Below are positions 1-12,302 of a DNA stretch of 64,000 nucleotides, in pieces. The notes below the pieces were generated by a model that saw only the letters and a program-made list of their open reading frames with translations, was not told the DNA's origin and did not search any database. This DNA is from Coptis chinensis. Lineage: Eukaryota; Streptophyta; Magnoliopsida; Ranunculales; Ranunculaceae. A program made the position numbers and the translations under genes. The stretch covers positions 87,453,001-87,517,000 of the forward strand of contig CM027383.1 in the NCBI GenBank assembly GCA_015680905.1, read 5' to 3'. The first letter of the stretch is position 1, and each line of letters begins with the position of its first letter.

Positions 1-1161
1 CATATATCTAAATGGTTTTCCAATTTATTGACTTTGTCATGAGAAATTGGAAAATGTGGGGGATTATGTATCTTTTTGAATTAATCAATTCAAAATTGGA
101 AATTTGTTGAAGTATTACTAAAAAGACATCAAATGTGGTGTTTTGCTCTAGGAGAGATGCATCAATTTCAAGGAAATTCCTCATAGCAAACGTGCATAAC
201 AAGGTCCACTATGGAATCATAATTCATAGTGTTGGACAAGGCTAGAGAAGAAGAAGCTGAGTGACTTCGAAATTTCTTAGAGGATATTCCAAATTGGGCT
301 AAACCTGTGCCAGCAGTGTGTATACACTGTGACAGCCAATATAATCCGCTATTGGTAGAGCACAAAGTAGCATGTATAACGGGAAGTCTCGACACATACG
401 TCGTAGACATAACACCGTTAGACAATTGCTCTCAAATGGAGTTATCTCAATCGATTATATAAGGTCAAAAGATAACATTGCGGATCCACTTACAAAAGGT
501 TTAACAAGAGAGTAAGTGGAAAAATTATCAAGGGGAATGGGCTTAAAGCCTTTGAGATAATCAACCAAGAGTCCTCATAATGGAAAAACCAGTTAACTGG
601 AGATCCCAAGATCTATGTTCAAAGGGCCAACTGAATTATGTTTGTGACTCAGTTAGCACTGGAAAGTAATAATATACTTTAACCCATTCCTATATAAGAC
701 AGAACATATCTGCCACGAGACTAGGATAAGTCAAGCTTTTAACGATTTACTATATCTTGAAAAGTTATGTTATCCAAGTGGAGTATTGCAGGATACTCTT
801 TATAGAAATCACCTATGTGAGGTGAAATGGGGCCACTTCTATGAGAATTTTAAGGCAAATGTCTCAAAAACACTCTCTGAAACCAAGAAGTGTTCAAGGC
901 CAAAATGAATACAAACGTGAGAACCAACAGTATTCGAGAAAGTATTGCGTGAAGATGATTGTCTAGGTTTATACAAACGGCTGACAGTTCAAGGACATTA
1001 ATTGAAGTCTACTGATCATCCAATTAAATCCGATCATCTTTCACTAAGGCAAGTTCAAGGCCTCCCATGCTACTTGACCTGATGCGGTATCTTTTCATTT
1101 GTAAAAGAATAGAAATCCGATGTTTATGATAGAAGAAACCATTTTCATTCATGTGGGGGAT
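1..1161 (+). pseudogene. Copia element I: RNase H end of pol, broken
   Basis: Three-frame reading gives the C-terminal RNase H part of a Ty1/copia polyprotein. Fragments read SSKQTCITRSTMES near 165-225, EAEWLRNFLEDIP near 252-292, and SRHIRRRHNTV then IADPLTKGLTRE near 380-512. The frame shifts between them, and a TAA replaces a sense codon just after LTRE at 513. From about 560 to 1150 is untranslated DNA leading to a purine-rich tract (1151-1161) directly before an LTR, as expected for the polypurine primer. The rest of the element lies left of the window. The lineage is not assigned. Confidence 0.8.
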
Positions 1162-1294
1162 TGTTAGAAAAATGGATTTGAACAAATCCATTGAGATATG
1201 AATGAATAATTTGTCTCCCAAGTTACCCCACTTGAGATGAAATGAGTTTCTCTTGAAATAGTACGAAAAGTGAGAAAAACTTTTTCGAAAGGGT

Positions 1295-1454
1295 GCACTG
1301 GTTTGAAACAGTGCATTATGCCGAAAAGGTGCGACCTTTCTGAAATGTGCATTGTTTCAAAATAGTGCATCATGCCGAAAAGGTGTGACCTTTCAAAATA
1401 GGCACTGGTTCAAAACAGTACTTTATGCCGAAATGGTGTGTCATTTCGAAACAT
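1295..1454 (+). repeat. Three tandem copies of a ~53-bp unit in LTR I
   Basis: Units start near 1295, 1349 and 1402. Each holds a GCAYTGGTTTCAAAACAGTGC-like stretch followed by ATGCCGAAAAGGTG and ACCTTTC. They sit 70-230 bp upstream of the TATA box in the U3 region, a position typical of retrotransposon enhancer repeats. The enhancer role is inferred. Confidence 0.7.
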
Positions 1455-1524
1455 GTGACTTTTCAAAGAGTTGCCTACTTTTTCCCAAAAGTCACTGTGT
1501 TGTTTCGAAGAGGCACCACTCACC

Positions 1525-1532
1525 TATAAATA
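1525..1532 (+). promoter_or_regulatory. TATA box in LTR I
   Basis: TATAAATA lies mid-LTR, downstream of the 53-bp repeats, where the U3/R boundary of a plant copia LTR is expected. Confidence 0.5.
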
Positions 1533-1738
1533 GTGGATGAATTTGGAGAGAAAGATACACCAGATCACACAGAGTTCTGATCTTTCTTTTCTCTCCCTGT
1601 TCTTAGCCAAATACTATGTTGTGTTCGCTGATTCTATAGAATTGAAGTGCTACCTTTCTATAGAAGGAAATGTGTTCTATCTTGGGAGACAATTTCCATC
1701 AACCTTCAAGCACCGTGAGGGGGAAAATCTGTCTTAAG

Positions 1739-2437
1739 TGTTGGAGTTATCCCTCACATGAGGAGAGAAACAGAGCTGGAGAGAAACGGAGCTGATTCGG
1801 CGTTGATATGTCGAGGCGCTGCAAGCTTTCGAGGAGCGCACTCGCTCGTGGACTCAGTGTGTTTGAAGCGACCAGCCATATGAGGCGCGCACCGCCATAG
1901 CTCCAGATGTTTAGCGCCGACGCTCAAAGCGCACCCAGCGCCCGTGTCTAACTTTCGTGGGCTTCGCTACAGTAACCGTGAAATTTGGTTTTTGGATATA
2001 AAACCAAAATCAAGGTTTTGGAAAACCTAACCAAGTCAGAAGGATTGGAATCCAAACTAAAACAAAGAGAGAGAAATCCAATCTTGAAAGCTATCAAGAT
2101 TGAGAGATAACCTTTACAGAGATACAACCCAGTAAAGAGATAAGAGTGATCTAGTAAGGTGAGAGACTAAAAGGAGAGATTGTAATCTTCCTTCCCACTT
2201 TATAAAGAACCGGCTCTTGTGGAAGTAGGCATCATTGGCCGAACCACGGTAAATCTTTATGTTGTGGTTTGCCTTTACTACTTTGCATTATTATTTGTTG
2301 TTGATAGTTGTTTAGCGAGTTGGGCATGTTAGTATAGGTTGTAGTTGATATTTAGATTTTGTTCGGAGTTGAATTGTGTTCAAATACAAGTTATCTGTGT
2401 AGTGGGGAATCGATTAGTATTGGTATAATCCCCAACA
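1739..2437 (+). repeat. 5' LTR of copia element II
   Basis: Begins TGTTGGAGTTATCCC and ends CCCCAACA. It is 699 bp. The 654-bp LTR of element III matches it closely along its 3' half, including the stretch around GGCCGAACCACGGTA. Confidence 0.92.
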
Positions 2438-2439
2438 AG

Positions 2440-2452
2440 TGGTATCAGAGCC
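2440..2452 (+). other. Primer binding site of element II (initiator tRNA-Met)
   Basis: TGGTATCAGAGCC follows the LTR end after two bases. This is the usual plant copia site complementary to the 3' end of initiator tRNA-Met. Confidence 0.9.
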
Positions 2453-2548
2453 TTGGTTAGAATAGCCTAGGGTGTTATCCGAATCTTGGTCAGAAGGTGT
2501 TTGATGAAATTCCCCGGAGAAAGATTTGAGGTTAAATAACTTGTAGAG

Positions 2549-5500
2549 ATGGACCATTCCGTGAACACTTGCATGATGAGTCTGAATAGGAAGAACTACA
2601 CCATCTGGAAAGCCAAGATGGAAGACTTGCTATACTGCAAGGACTTAACACTTCCCATTGAGAATAAGGGAGTAAAACCAGAAAAGACTGATGAGGCTGA
2701 GTGGAAAAAGCTTGACAGAAAAACGATTGGATACATTCGACGCCGGATTGACGACATGTGTTCTTTCACCATGTGTCCCAAGAGACTACGCCCGACCGCG
2801 GGAAGAAACTCAAACTGTATGAGAGGAAGTCGGGTGGAAACAAAGTGCTAGTCGTTAAGAAGTTTGCGCATTACGAAGTACCAAGAAGGTTCTTCAATGT
2901 CCGAGCATCTTAATGAAGTACGAATATCATCAATCGATGCATTTGATGAAGATCAATTTGGGAGACGGTTGAGGCTTTGTTTCTATTAGGCTTTCTACCC
3001 GAAAGTTGGGAGACATTAGCGGTTTCTACACGGAGCGACCAAAGGATGGAATTGTTACCATGGAGATGGCTACCACGCCTTTGTTGAATGAGGAGACTAG
3101 AAGGAGTGCAAGAAGCGGCTCCTCTCACTCGAGAGATCTTTTCACGCAGAAAACGGGGGAGAGGTCAAAACGAAAAAACCATCTCGCTTCTAGAGGTGAT
3201 GACGTATAAATCTAGGGGGTGAAGCTAGAACTCCTAAGGCGGAGAGGCAATGTTACTATTGTGCCACCAAAGGCCACTTCGGATATGAGTCGCAACAATC
3301 GAAGAGGGATGAGAAGAATAACCGTACATGAAGACATGGTGCGAGGAACGGAAACATAAAGGAGATACTACCGCACTAGTCGACGACCTAGTGGGAATTG
3401 TGTCAGATTGTGGTGTGTGCTATCTTAGTACCTCATGTCAGGATACAGAGTGGGTGATAGATACAGGAGCATCCTATCACGTCACACACCACCACGAGGG
3501 ATTCTTCACTACCTACAGTAACCGTGAATATGGTGAAGTAAGAATGGGTAACAAAGGGAGTCTCAAGATTATAGGCATTGGAGATGTTCATATAGAAACC
3601 AATGTCGGCTACACCTTGACACTCAAGGATGTAAGACATGTACCTGACATTCGGCTAAGCCTAATTTCAAATTTGGGAAATTAGATGACGATGGCTTTAT
3701 AAACTCGTTTGGTAACGGGGTATGGAAACTAAGCAGAGGTTCCATTGTAGCGGCCGAGGAAAGAAAACTTGCTCTTTTACAAAACACAGCTAGTTTGTAT
3801 AAAGCGTAAGTTTAATACGCGTAAAAGAAGAAGCTTCATCCGAACTGCGGCACAAAGAGACCGTAATCACATGGGCATAAAAGGGATGGAAGTTCTTGCT
3901 AAGCAAAAGGTCGTGCCGGACATTAAAGGTACACATTTAAATACATGTATACTCATCGTTTGGTAGGAAAGCATCACGGTGTGTCTTTCCAAAGATTCCC
4001 GTCTCACAAAAGGACAATCGCCCTTGAACTAGTGCACACAAATTTATGTGGTCCTATGAGAGTAAAGTCCCACCGGGAGGGAGCCGTCTTCTTGACATTC
4101 ATTGATGATCGTCAAGAAAGATATGGGCCTATAGTCCGAAGACCAAGGATGAAGTACTTGGCGTGTTTGAGAAATTCCACAACATGGTGGAAAGAGAGAC
4201 CGGGAAGTTGTTGAAGTATATTAAGCCGGATAATGGGGGTGAGTACATTGGGCCATTTGAAGAGTATTGCCAAAGTCATGAGATTCGTCATGAAGCGCAC
4301 CCGTTCCCAAGACACCGCAAATGAATGGAATAGCGAGAGAGAATGAACCGCACCATTGTAGAGGGATGAGATGCATGCTATCTCACCCTAAGCTACCTAG
4401 AAACTCTTGGGTAGAAGCAATGCGTCTGGTAGTGCATGTGATCAACCTGTCGCCGGCAAAACCTCTGAATAGTGATTATCCAGAGAGAGTATGGTCAGGC
4501 AGAGATGTTGATTATGGATACTTTAGGGTATTTGGGTGCATGACATTTGTGCATATTCCGAAGGATGAGAGATCCAAGCTTGATGACAAAGCCAAGCCGC
4601 AGTGCATTTTTCTGGGTTATGGAGATGAAAAGTTTGGTTACAAACTCTATGATCCGATTAACAAGAAGGTAATCTGAAGTCGAGATGTTGTGTTCTTAGA
4701 AGACCAAACCATAGCAGACTTTGAGGAGGGTGAGAAGCTACAGGCTTTCACCAATGATCTTGTTGATTCAGAAACAGAAGTTCCTACTATGGAACATGCA
4801 GAAAGCATTGAGAAAGTAGAGAACCATGAGTTTGAAGCTCATGATGAGAATCCTATTACTCATGATGGGATATAACCTATTGGTATAGAAGATGCAGATG
4901 AGATGCATGAACCACCACCGAGCCGGCGGTAGTGCATCCTCCCCGAGGCACCGCCAGGATGGGGCAAGCGAAGGTCCGATAGAGGGAGACTAGCTTCAAC
5001 TGTATCCACCACATAATGCACGTCGCTACTATCGGATAGTGGAGAACTTATGTACTATCAAGAGGCACTTGAAGCGTACAGATAAAGAAAAGTGGTTGAA
5101 AGGCCATGCATGACGAGATAGATTCTTTGCATAAGAATCACACTTATGAAGTTAGTTGAGAAACCCACGAGGGGAGAAAAGTTCTCAAGAATAAGTGGAT
5201 ATACAAAGTCAAGCATGAGGAAAACAATCCTCACCCAAGGCACAAAGCTCACCTTTGTTGTGAAGGGATTCGGTCAAAGGAAAGGGGATTGACTTTGATG
5301 AGATTTTCTCTCCCAGTGAAGATGACTTCTATCCGGGTGGTATTGGGTATGGCCGCAAGTATGAACCTAGAGGTTGAAAGCAACTAGATGTTAAGACAGC
5401 TTTTTCTTCATGGAGACCTTGAATAAGATGTCTACATGGACCAAACCGGAGGGTTTGAGGTCAAAGGCAAGGAGCACCTAGTATGCAAGCGATAAAGAGC

Positions 5501-6610
5501 TTGTATGGGTTGAAGCAAGCATCGAGACGATGGGTACATAAAGTTTGACTCCTTTATGGCGAAGCAAGGATACAAGAAGTCCGCTTCCGATCATTGTGCT
5601 TTTGTTCGAGAGATTTCCGGATGAGGATTTCATAGTGCTTTATTATTTGTATGTGGATGATATGTTGATAGTTGGCCCAAACATCAACAAGATATCCAAG
5701 AAGAAAAACTTGAGCAAGTCCTTTAAGATGAATGATTTGGGTCAAACAAAGCAGATACTTGGGATCACGGATCACTCGTGACGAGAAAGAGTGAAAGTTG
5801 TGGCTTTCTCAAAAGCTACATTGGTAAAGGTGTTGAAGAGATTCAACATGGATCAATGCCGGGCCGGTTATCCCGCTTGGTGGCGGTTCGCATGACCAAA
5901 GAGATATGTCCTAAGGGTGAGCATAAGCAAAGTCGATGGAAAAGATTCCTTATGCATCCGCGAATGGGCGGTTTTGATGTATGCCATGGTGTGTACTAGA
6001 CCGGATATTGCTTTTTTCGCCCGTTGGTGTTGTTGTAAAGCGATTTTGTCAAATCCCGGGGGGAGCATTGGGAAGGTGTTAAGTGGATATTGAGATATCT
6101 CAAGGGCACTTCCAAATCGTGTTTGTGTTTTGGTGGAAGTAAGCCCTTACTTGAAGGCTAATCGATGCATACATGGCGGTGATGTTGACTTCGATGAAGT
6201 CCACCTCCGGTTATCGTTTACTTTTGCGAGGGGAGCGGTTTTTGGCAATCTAAGTTGCAAAAGTGTGTTGCCCTCTCCACTACGTATTTTAAGTATATTG
6301 TAGCCACCGAAAGTGTTGCAAAGAGATGCTATGGATGAAGAGCTTCTTCGAACTAGGGCTAAGCGTAAAACAGTTTGTAGTTCTATGTGACAGTCAGAGC
6401 GCCATCCACTTGAGCAAGAATCCGAGTTTTCATTCTAGATCCGATCCAAGCACATACATGTGCGTTATCATTGGATTAGAGAAGTACTCGAAGACAAGCA
6501 TTTATGTATCGAGAAGATCCATACCGACAAGAACGGGTCGGATATGATGACCAAAGTCTTACCGAAAGGTAAGTTTGATATTTGTTGTGCTACCGCCGGA
6601 AATGGTAGCA
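2549..6610 (+). pseudogene. Copia II gag-pol remnant
   Basis: Fragments in the right order: gag starting MDHSVNTCMMSLN (2549-2851); a zinc-knuckle remnant CYYCATKGHFGYES in which the final Cys is Ser (near 3252); aspartic protease with WVIDTGASYHV (3451-3684); integrase with HTNLCGP and NGIARENE pieces (3960-4677); reverse transcriptase with YVDDMLIVGP (5390-5781); and RNase H to about 6560. Frameshifts separate nearly every domain. Compared with element III, many short tracts are replaced rather than simply substituted, for example around 4915-5040 and 6150-6300. The part of RT near 5075-5330 that element III lacks is still present here. Confidence 0.85.
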
Positions 6611-6671
6611 GACTCCTCTGCTTGATTTGAAATTGCATGGAGGTATCCCCCTCACCGCTCGAGGGGAAGAT

Positions 6672-7602
6672 TGTTGAGTTATCCCTCACATGAGGAGAGA
6701 AAACAACCAGGTGAGAGAAATGTCGAGCGATTCGGCGATATGCGAGGAGCAAATCGTGTTGCGGTTTTGCCTTCGTGAGATTATTTGTTGTTGATAGTTG
6801 TTTTAGCTCGATGGTTTGGACTCAAATACCGTGCCATATTGAATTCGCGACCATAGTGAGCTTCATAGCTCCTAAAATGTTTGTTTTGTTTAAATATTTG
6901 CGCGACCAATAAGCTAACAAAAGGGCCAAAGAAACATTTGCCAATCAAAGTCTAATTTTCGTGGGCTTCGCTAATGCAATTAATATTAACCCTTGTTAAA
7001 TTTGGTTTTGGATATAAAACCAAAATCAAGGTTTTGGAAAACCTAACCAAGTCGGAAACCTAAATAAATAAATGATTGGAATCCGGACTAAAACAAAGAG
7101 AGAGAAACCCAATCTTGAAAGCTATCAAGATTGAGAGATAACCTTTTTAAAACTAGAAAATAAGGGTTTCTCACGTAGAGATACAACCCCTTTAACGTAA
7201 AGAGATAAGAGTGATCTAGTAAGGTTAGAGAGACCGAAAGAAGATTGGTTTTAATTTAAAAGATTGACCGTTTTCTGGACTTCAATATTTTCGACTCTGT
7301 TAATAATCTTCCTTCCCACTTTATAAAGAACCTGGACTCTTGTGGAAGTAGGCATCATTGTTTAAATGTTTTGTTGGCGAACCACGGTAAATCTTTGTGT
7401 TGTGGTTTGCCTTTACCGCTTGATGGTTAGGTAGGTTTCAATTTTGTGAGCATTATTATTTGTTGTTGATAGTTGTTTAGCGAGTTGGGCATATTAGTAT
7501 AGGTTGTAGTTGATATTTAGATTTTGTCCGGAGTTGAATTGTGTTCAAATACAAGTTATCTGTGTAGTGGGGAATCAATTGGTATTGGTATAATCCCCAA
7601 CA
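6672..7602 (+). repeat. 3' LTR of copia element II, expanded to 931 bp
   Basis: Begins TGTTGAGTTATCCC after the polypurine tract and ends CCCCAACA. It is 232 bp longer than the 5' LTR. The extra bases come as several short blocks inside otherwise alignable sequence (near 6780-6960, 6975-7000, 7057-7078, 7145-7195, 7235-7305, 7360-7375 and 7415-7450). Its first part also lacks or replaces the GC-rich stretches of the 5' copy. Confidence 0.85.
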
Positions 7603-7607
7603 TTAAG

Positions 7608-7785
7608 GACATAGTGAATCTTCACTAGGCTCGGATTTAATCATTGGTAAATTAAGTTCATTAGTTAAACTAAAATGTTTGTTTGTTTGTTGAACTAAAG
7701 GTTTGTTTATGATATATTTGTTATATCAATTTGATTTTCTTGTTTACTTAATAATAAATATATTTTTGGAATAAGTTTCCTAACA
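7608..7785 (+). repeat. 3' LTR of copia element I, second part
   Basis: Resumes after the second TTAAG copy of element II and ends TTTCCTAACA, complementary to the TGTTAG start at 1162. Non-element flanking DNA follows. Confidence 0.8.
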
Positions 7786-9127
7786 AGATGTTCCAGGTCA
7801 GAAACAAGGAACATTTGATTGAAACCGTGACAATCAGGGGCAGTGGGGAGTCTACTGCCCTTCCATGTAATACAGATAGCTTAGTTTTCAATCTAATGCA
7901 ATTAGTTATATTCGTTTTTGTTAGTAATCACGATATGAGTTGATTGTAGTAAGTGCAATGGGTCGAAATTCTTATTTCTATTTGAGACCTGTATGCCTGA
8001 CTCCAAAGGAAATGCATCAGCTATCAGCTTATAACCTATTAATTAGTGGCACAATGGCTCATGTTATTCGCGTCTTCCTAGACTACTGGAACTCGCAACT
8101 GGAAACCTAAATAAATAAATGAAATAAAATAAAAGATGAATCGAAAGATGAAAGCATTGTATTGTAAATTCTGAAAATTACAAAAGAGCAACCGCCTGAC
8201 TGACATTTGCGTTTCTTTTTATTGCCTGGCCTTCCAATCTGTGCAGCTCTTTGTTGACTCTGTCTCAGCTGAATGACCTTATATCTGGAGTGTCATGCAC
8301 TCTGCCTGAAGTCTTGGCTGATTGATCTCGGCACTTCGTTATAGGCTCTGCAGCAGAAAACAGCTAGAGGAATACGGAACAAGGATATCTGCTTCCAGTT
8401 TTGGTAGTTCTTGTATGTAGGCCAGTAGGCCTTGTTGGAATTGGCCACAATATTCTACCGTCTAAGAAGCAGTTTTATTTTCAAGATTACAAGTATTATA
8501 TGGGCTAGGAAATCCCCATTTCAGCTCTTTGGTTGCACTTAAAGTTTCATTTTGAAAATCTCTCTTTTCTTAATTTTAGTAATATCAGGGTCAGAATTTA
8601 GGAGGCAATGCCATTTTTCTTCTGGGTGTCTGTGTGGGGCATCTGGCAAAATATTTAATGAGTTGTATTCAAACCACATTCGCGCGCAGTCAGGTCCTCA
8701 TAGTTTATATGACTCGCATGTTAAACAAACATAGAACTGTGCGGAGTTAACTGTTAAGGCAGTTGTGACTCGTGAGATGGCCAGCCCTGCCCAAAAAGTT
8801 GAAGTACAAATTCAGAATACGTAAGTTGCAGTTTCTTCTTTAACTCAACAGAACTGAAAGGTCTCAACTAGTGACTGCATCTAGCTACTTGGAATCTTAG
8901 GTTACACGTACAAAATGCTTTAAATTAAAGAATTCTTCCTTTCTCACCAGGCATTTCATTCAAGGACTTAATTACAATTTACATTCAATCATCCTAGGTA
9001 CATACATGTTTGAAACCTCTAACAACAACTGTGGCAATTTGCGCGGTGATGAACCTAGAAAACATCAGAAGGCCGGTTACGAAAATACCTATGGGCATTT
9101 ACAAGAAATCACCAATTCAGATCACAT
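7786..9127. other. 3' flank and probable 3' UTR of the phosphatase gene
   Basis: No coding region was recognised. The part next to 9127 is probably 3' UTR of the minus-strand phosphatase. The exact poly-A site cannot be placed. At 8101-8122 lies a 22-base stretch that recurs exactly in the 3' LTR of element II (7057-7078). Weak ORFs such as 8552-8734 have no recognisable content. Confidence 0.5.
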
Positions 9128-12100
9128 CTATATGCCATCATATATGGTGTATGCATTTGCAATTGGCTTAATGGGGTTCAATCTGTTAGGCTTTACCCAG
9201 TTGGAAGTGGGGATTCCGTGCTGTTGGAACCATTCAGGCATGTGGAACCTATCATAGAGAATCGGTTTTACATCTTCCTGCAGAGAGAGATGTTTGAGCA
9301 GAGGTAGGAGGACCCCCAATAGCTGAACCATCACCGAAAGACACATCAGAATGGGAAAATTGATTTGAGCATTTTAAAGAGGAGGTGCAAAAGCACCATC
9401 TCGATCATAATTTTTTTTCCGTGTATGCTGTAGAGAATTTGAGGTCAAAATTTTGTACCTGCTCATCATAAGGCTGTCCCACAGAAAATGGTATGCATGG
9501 TACCCCATTCAGCGGTTGCAGCACGAAACTGAATGGGTTGTTGTCAACAATAACAGTTCGTCGTAGATCCTTAGAGAGGTAGGACAGATCTTTAACATGT
9601 TCCCGATACTCCCTGTTAATTGCCACATTCAAAAATTCTATAAACTAAAAGTAAGCTTAACCTTAAGCAACTACCATAATTTAAAACACTAATGTAAAAA
9701 GAAGAAAAAAGTAAAAAAACTTCGTGACATAGGATTTTATTATTTACCTTGTACTATATGATACTGTCTGCAAAAGAATTTGCATGAAATTTTCGATGGA
9801 CTAACGGGATACTCATATTCTAAAACTTGATTAGGTACAGCCGTACAGTGTTGAGAACAAGGCATGAAGCTGCACCTGTTGAACTTAGAAAAAGAGCACG
9901 AGTATGTTTTTTTTTGGATAGGAAAGTGGGGTTTTTGAGAGGTACCCTACCCCTTTTCATTAATCATAAATAATAAAGCTGGTTACATTCTTGGATACTT
10001 CCTACCTATTGCATCCTCATAAACAATTTTCCTAATGTCCTCATGAGTATGTTATTAATGCAGGGATGCGGTATGCAGACAGACAGCAATCTCAATTTGC
10101 TGTAAAATTTAGATAATGCCCAAGCCTAGACTCTGGAACATTAAGCCTAGATCAAAGACCTACTAATAGGACATTACGAAAGGGTTGGTGCAGGCCAGGC
10201 GTTGCATACAGCAAGCTAATTAACGGAATCCAGGCGATGCAGGTGTGTCATTATAGGTGTATCATTAGAAATAGATATACTATAATTATATGTCTGCTTA
10301 TAGGTGTGTCATTTTTCTGGGATAAAACATATAAAGCCAACGAAAGTAAGAAACTACATGACAGTATGAAAATGAACCTCCTAGAGTCTTAGCAGTATAC
10401 ATATTAGGTGGTGCCGTGATGGTATATAAAAACAAAGTTTTTCTCTGAGCATAAGAAAATGGACCGACTTGATAGTAGGCCTGATACTAATGAATGTGCA
10501 TATGCCTCCTAATGATCCTGCGATCTGTAATTCAGCGTATTCATATAATATTGATACTAACAGAATTACAGAAACAAACTATCAAACACAAATCCCTTTT
10601 ATATTGCAATGCTACAGAATAGAAACAGAACTTACGTGCTGACAGTAGAAGGCCGGTAAAGGCGATCTCCAAATCGATTCTCAACATCTATTATGTCAAC
10701 AAGTGGCCTTGCATAACCTGCACGATGGCAAAAGACTGTAAATCACACAAATTAAGAAACATAGCAGCCAAAGATATAACATGGTGAGCGAATCACAAAC
10801 ATGGTCACCATACTTTCAAGGCCAGCAGTGAAGAGCACAAGATCTGCAAATTCACTAATCTTTTCCAAAAATTCTTGCAAACCCGGACGCTCAAATACTG
10901 TGACATGATTAACCTTGGGTTTTCCATCACAATCCTTCACCACAGCAAGTTTTATTCAAGTAAGCTTCTTCCCACAATACATACAGTAGGCAAAGAAAAA
11001 AGAATTAAGAAGTATCAGGCACAGACCTTGTCCAAAGATACACATTCCAGATCAAACCACTTCAATCCAGATTCTATAGCATGATTACAAACAATGTCAG
11101 GCAAAATAGATGTCTCATAAGAACACACCAGTGTCTCGTCCAAGTCTAGAACCACCTGTGTGTCAAGAGGCATACAAATCAACAGCTAGACTCTAGTAAA
11201 TGACGTAACTATGTATGTAAGAAGCATTTTCTCTTGATCAAGTTTCCAAGAATTCAACAACTAAATAACTTCCGTCAATGAGAAGGGTAAAGCACAAACG
11301 AGTATAACCAATCATAGCTAAAAACCATATGTTCATACAACCAATTTCTAGTTATAAACTTTTACGAAATGACTGCGTAGCATAAATCTTCCATGTTAAT
11401 ACTCTCAGCTATTAAACATACATTTATATGCTTCAGATGTAGTGGAGAATTACATTCGGAAAGAAAACTTTTGTAGAGTCGATCTGGAGAGATCTTCATA
11501 CTTGGCTTGTATAACTATTTAATGATATTATTCAACCACTGCTCAGTTTAAGTCATCAATCCTATCTGTTTTTATTCCTCAAATGCATTGTTACACAAAA
11601 TCCACATTCTATAACTATGTGGCATGCATCATAAGTCCAATTACAATGTAGCATGCCTTCATAAGTTTATATACATGCGGTGGTCGAGCTAGTAAATGGT
11701 GCAATCACTTCATTCCTTCTCTTGTTAGATATAATTTACATTATTCACAACTCCAATTCTCTGTCTGCACGGAACTTGAAAATCGAATAATAAGACGACA
11801 CCTCCCTCTATTATCAACTTATAATCATCAATTCATCAGTGTCCTGTCCCTCTCTCCCCAGTCCCCAATATACCAAACCAACACAAATTAATCAATCTTA
11901 AATACAATATACACTCTAGCAAGCACACCAAACAGTACCCAAACAACAAAAAGAAAAAGGTTCAAATGATCATACCGTGAGCTTCTCAAACTTTCCATCA
12001 TTTCCAACTTCTTTTTCCTTGCTGCTAACATGCCCAGTAACAGTAGAATCCGACTCTTGTTGAAGTGCAAGTTCAACAACGGGCAAAGGTTTGAAAGAAG

Positions 12101-12302
12101 AAGCAGAAGAAGAAGAAGGAAGTAAAGGAGAAGAAAGACGAAAAGCAAAGAGAGAAAAAAGGTGAGTGATTGAAGGAATGAAAATTTGAAACAAGAAGAA
12201 CGTTAGCCAGCTTAACACACTTTTCCATATTACTGTTATAACTGTTTTCGGTTGTGGTGGTAGTTGTGCATAGAGCTCTGTTTGCTGAGTCAACTCTGCC
12301 AT
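9128..12302 (-). CDS. SCP/FCP-like small CTD-type phosphatase (HAD superfamily)
   Basis: Spliced from six coding exons with GT-AG borders: 12302-11976, 11155-11027, 10934-10814, 10717-10636, 9612-9459 and 9322-9128. They give 335 residues. The catalytic HAD motif LDLDETLV is at about residues 112-119, where the first Asp is the expected nucleophile. FERPGLQEFL and LFTAGLE follow at 166-192, then VDNNPFSF from 242. These are hallmarks of the FCP1/SCP family, which removes phosphate from Ser/Thr, classically on the RNA polymerase II C-terminal domain. Residues about 20-55 are strongly hydrophobic, so a membrane anchor is possible. It resembles the plant SCP1-like protein At3g55960 from family memory. 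The start is the ATG giving MAELTQ; an in-frame ATG lies nine bases upstream. Position 193 is Ser (split codon) where the family usually has Gly. The kinase gene lies upstream in the same orientation. The physiological substrate is unknown. Confidence 0.9.

Larger units (their letters stand above)
1162..1738 (+). repeat. 3' LTR of copia element I, first part
   Basis: The LTR starts TGTTAGAAAA straight after the polypurine tract. It is cut by element II after base 1738 and resumes at 7608, ending CCTAACA at 7785, so TGTTAG and CTAACA form the terminal inverted repeat. Without the insert it is about 755 bp. It holds a 53-bp tandem repeat and a TATA box. Confidence 0.85.
1739..7602 (+). mobile_element. 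Copia element II, complete but degenerate
   Basis: Two LTRs (1739-2437 and 6672-7602), a primer binding site at 2440-2452, the order gag-PR-IN-RT-RH, and a polypurine tract at 6660-6671 define a Ty1/copia element. The 5-bp direct repeat TTAAG flanks it (1734-1738 and 7603-7607), so its ends are exact. It sits inside the 3' LTR of element I and is therefore younger. It is the same family as elements III (52712-62669) and IV (35739-37189, inverted). The coding region is full of frameshifts and short replacements, so it is not autonomous. Confidence 0.93.
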
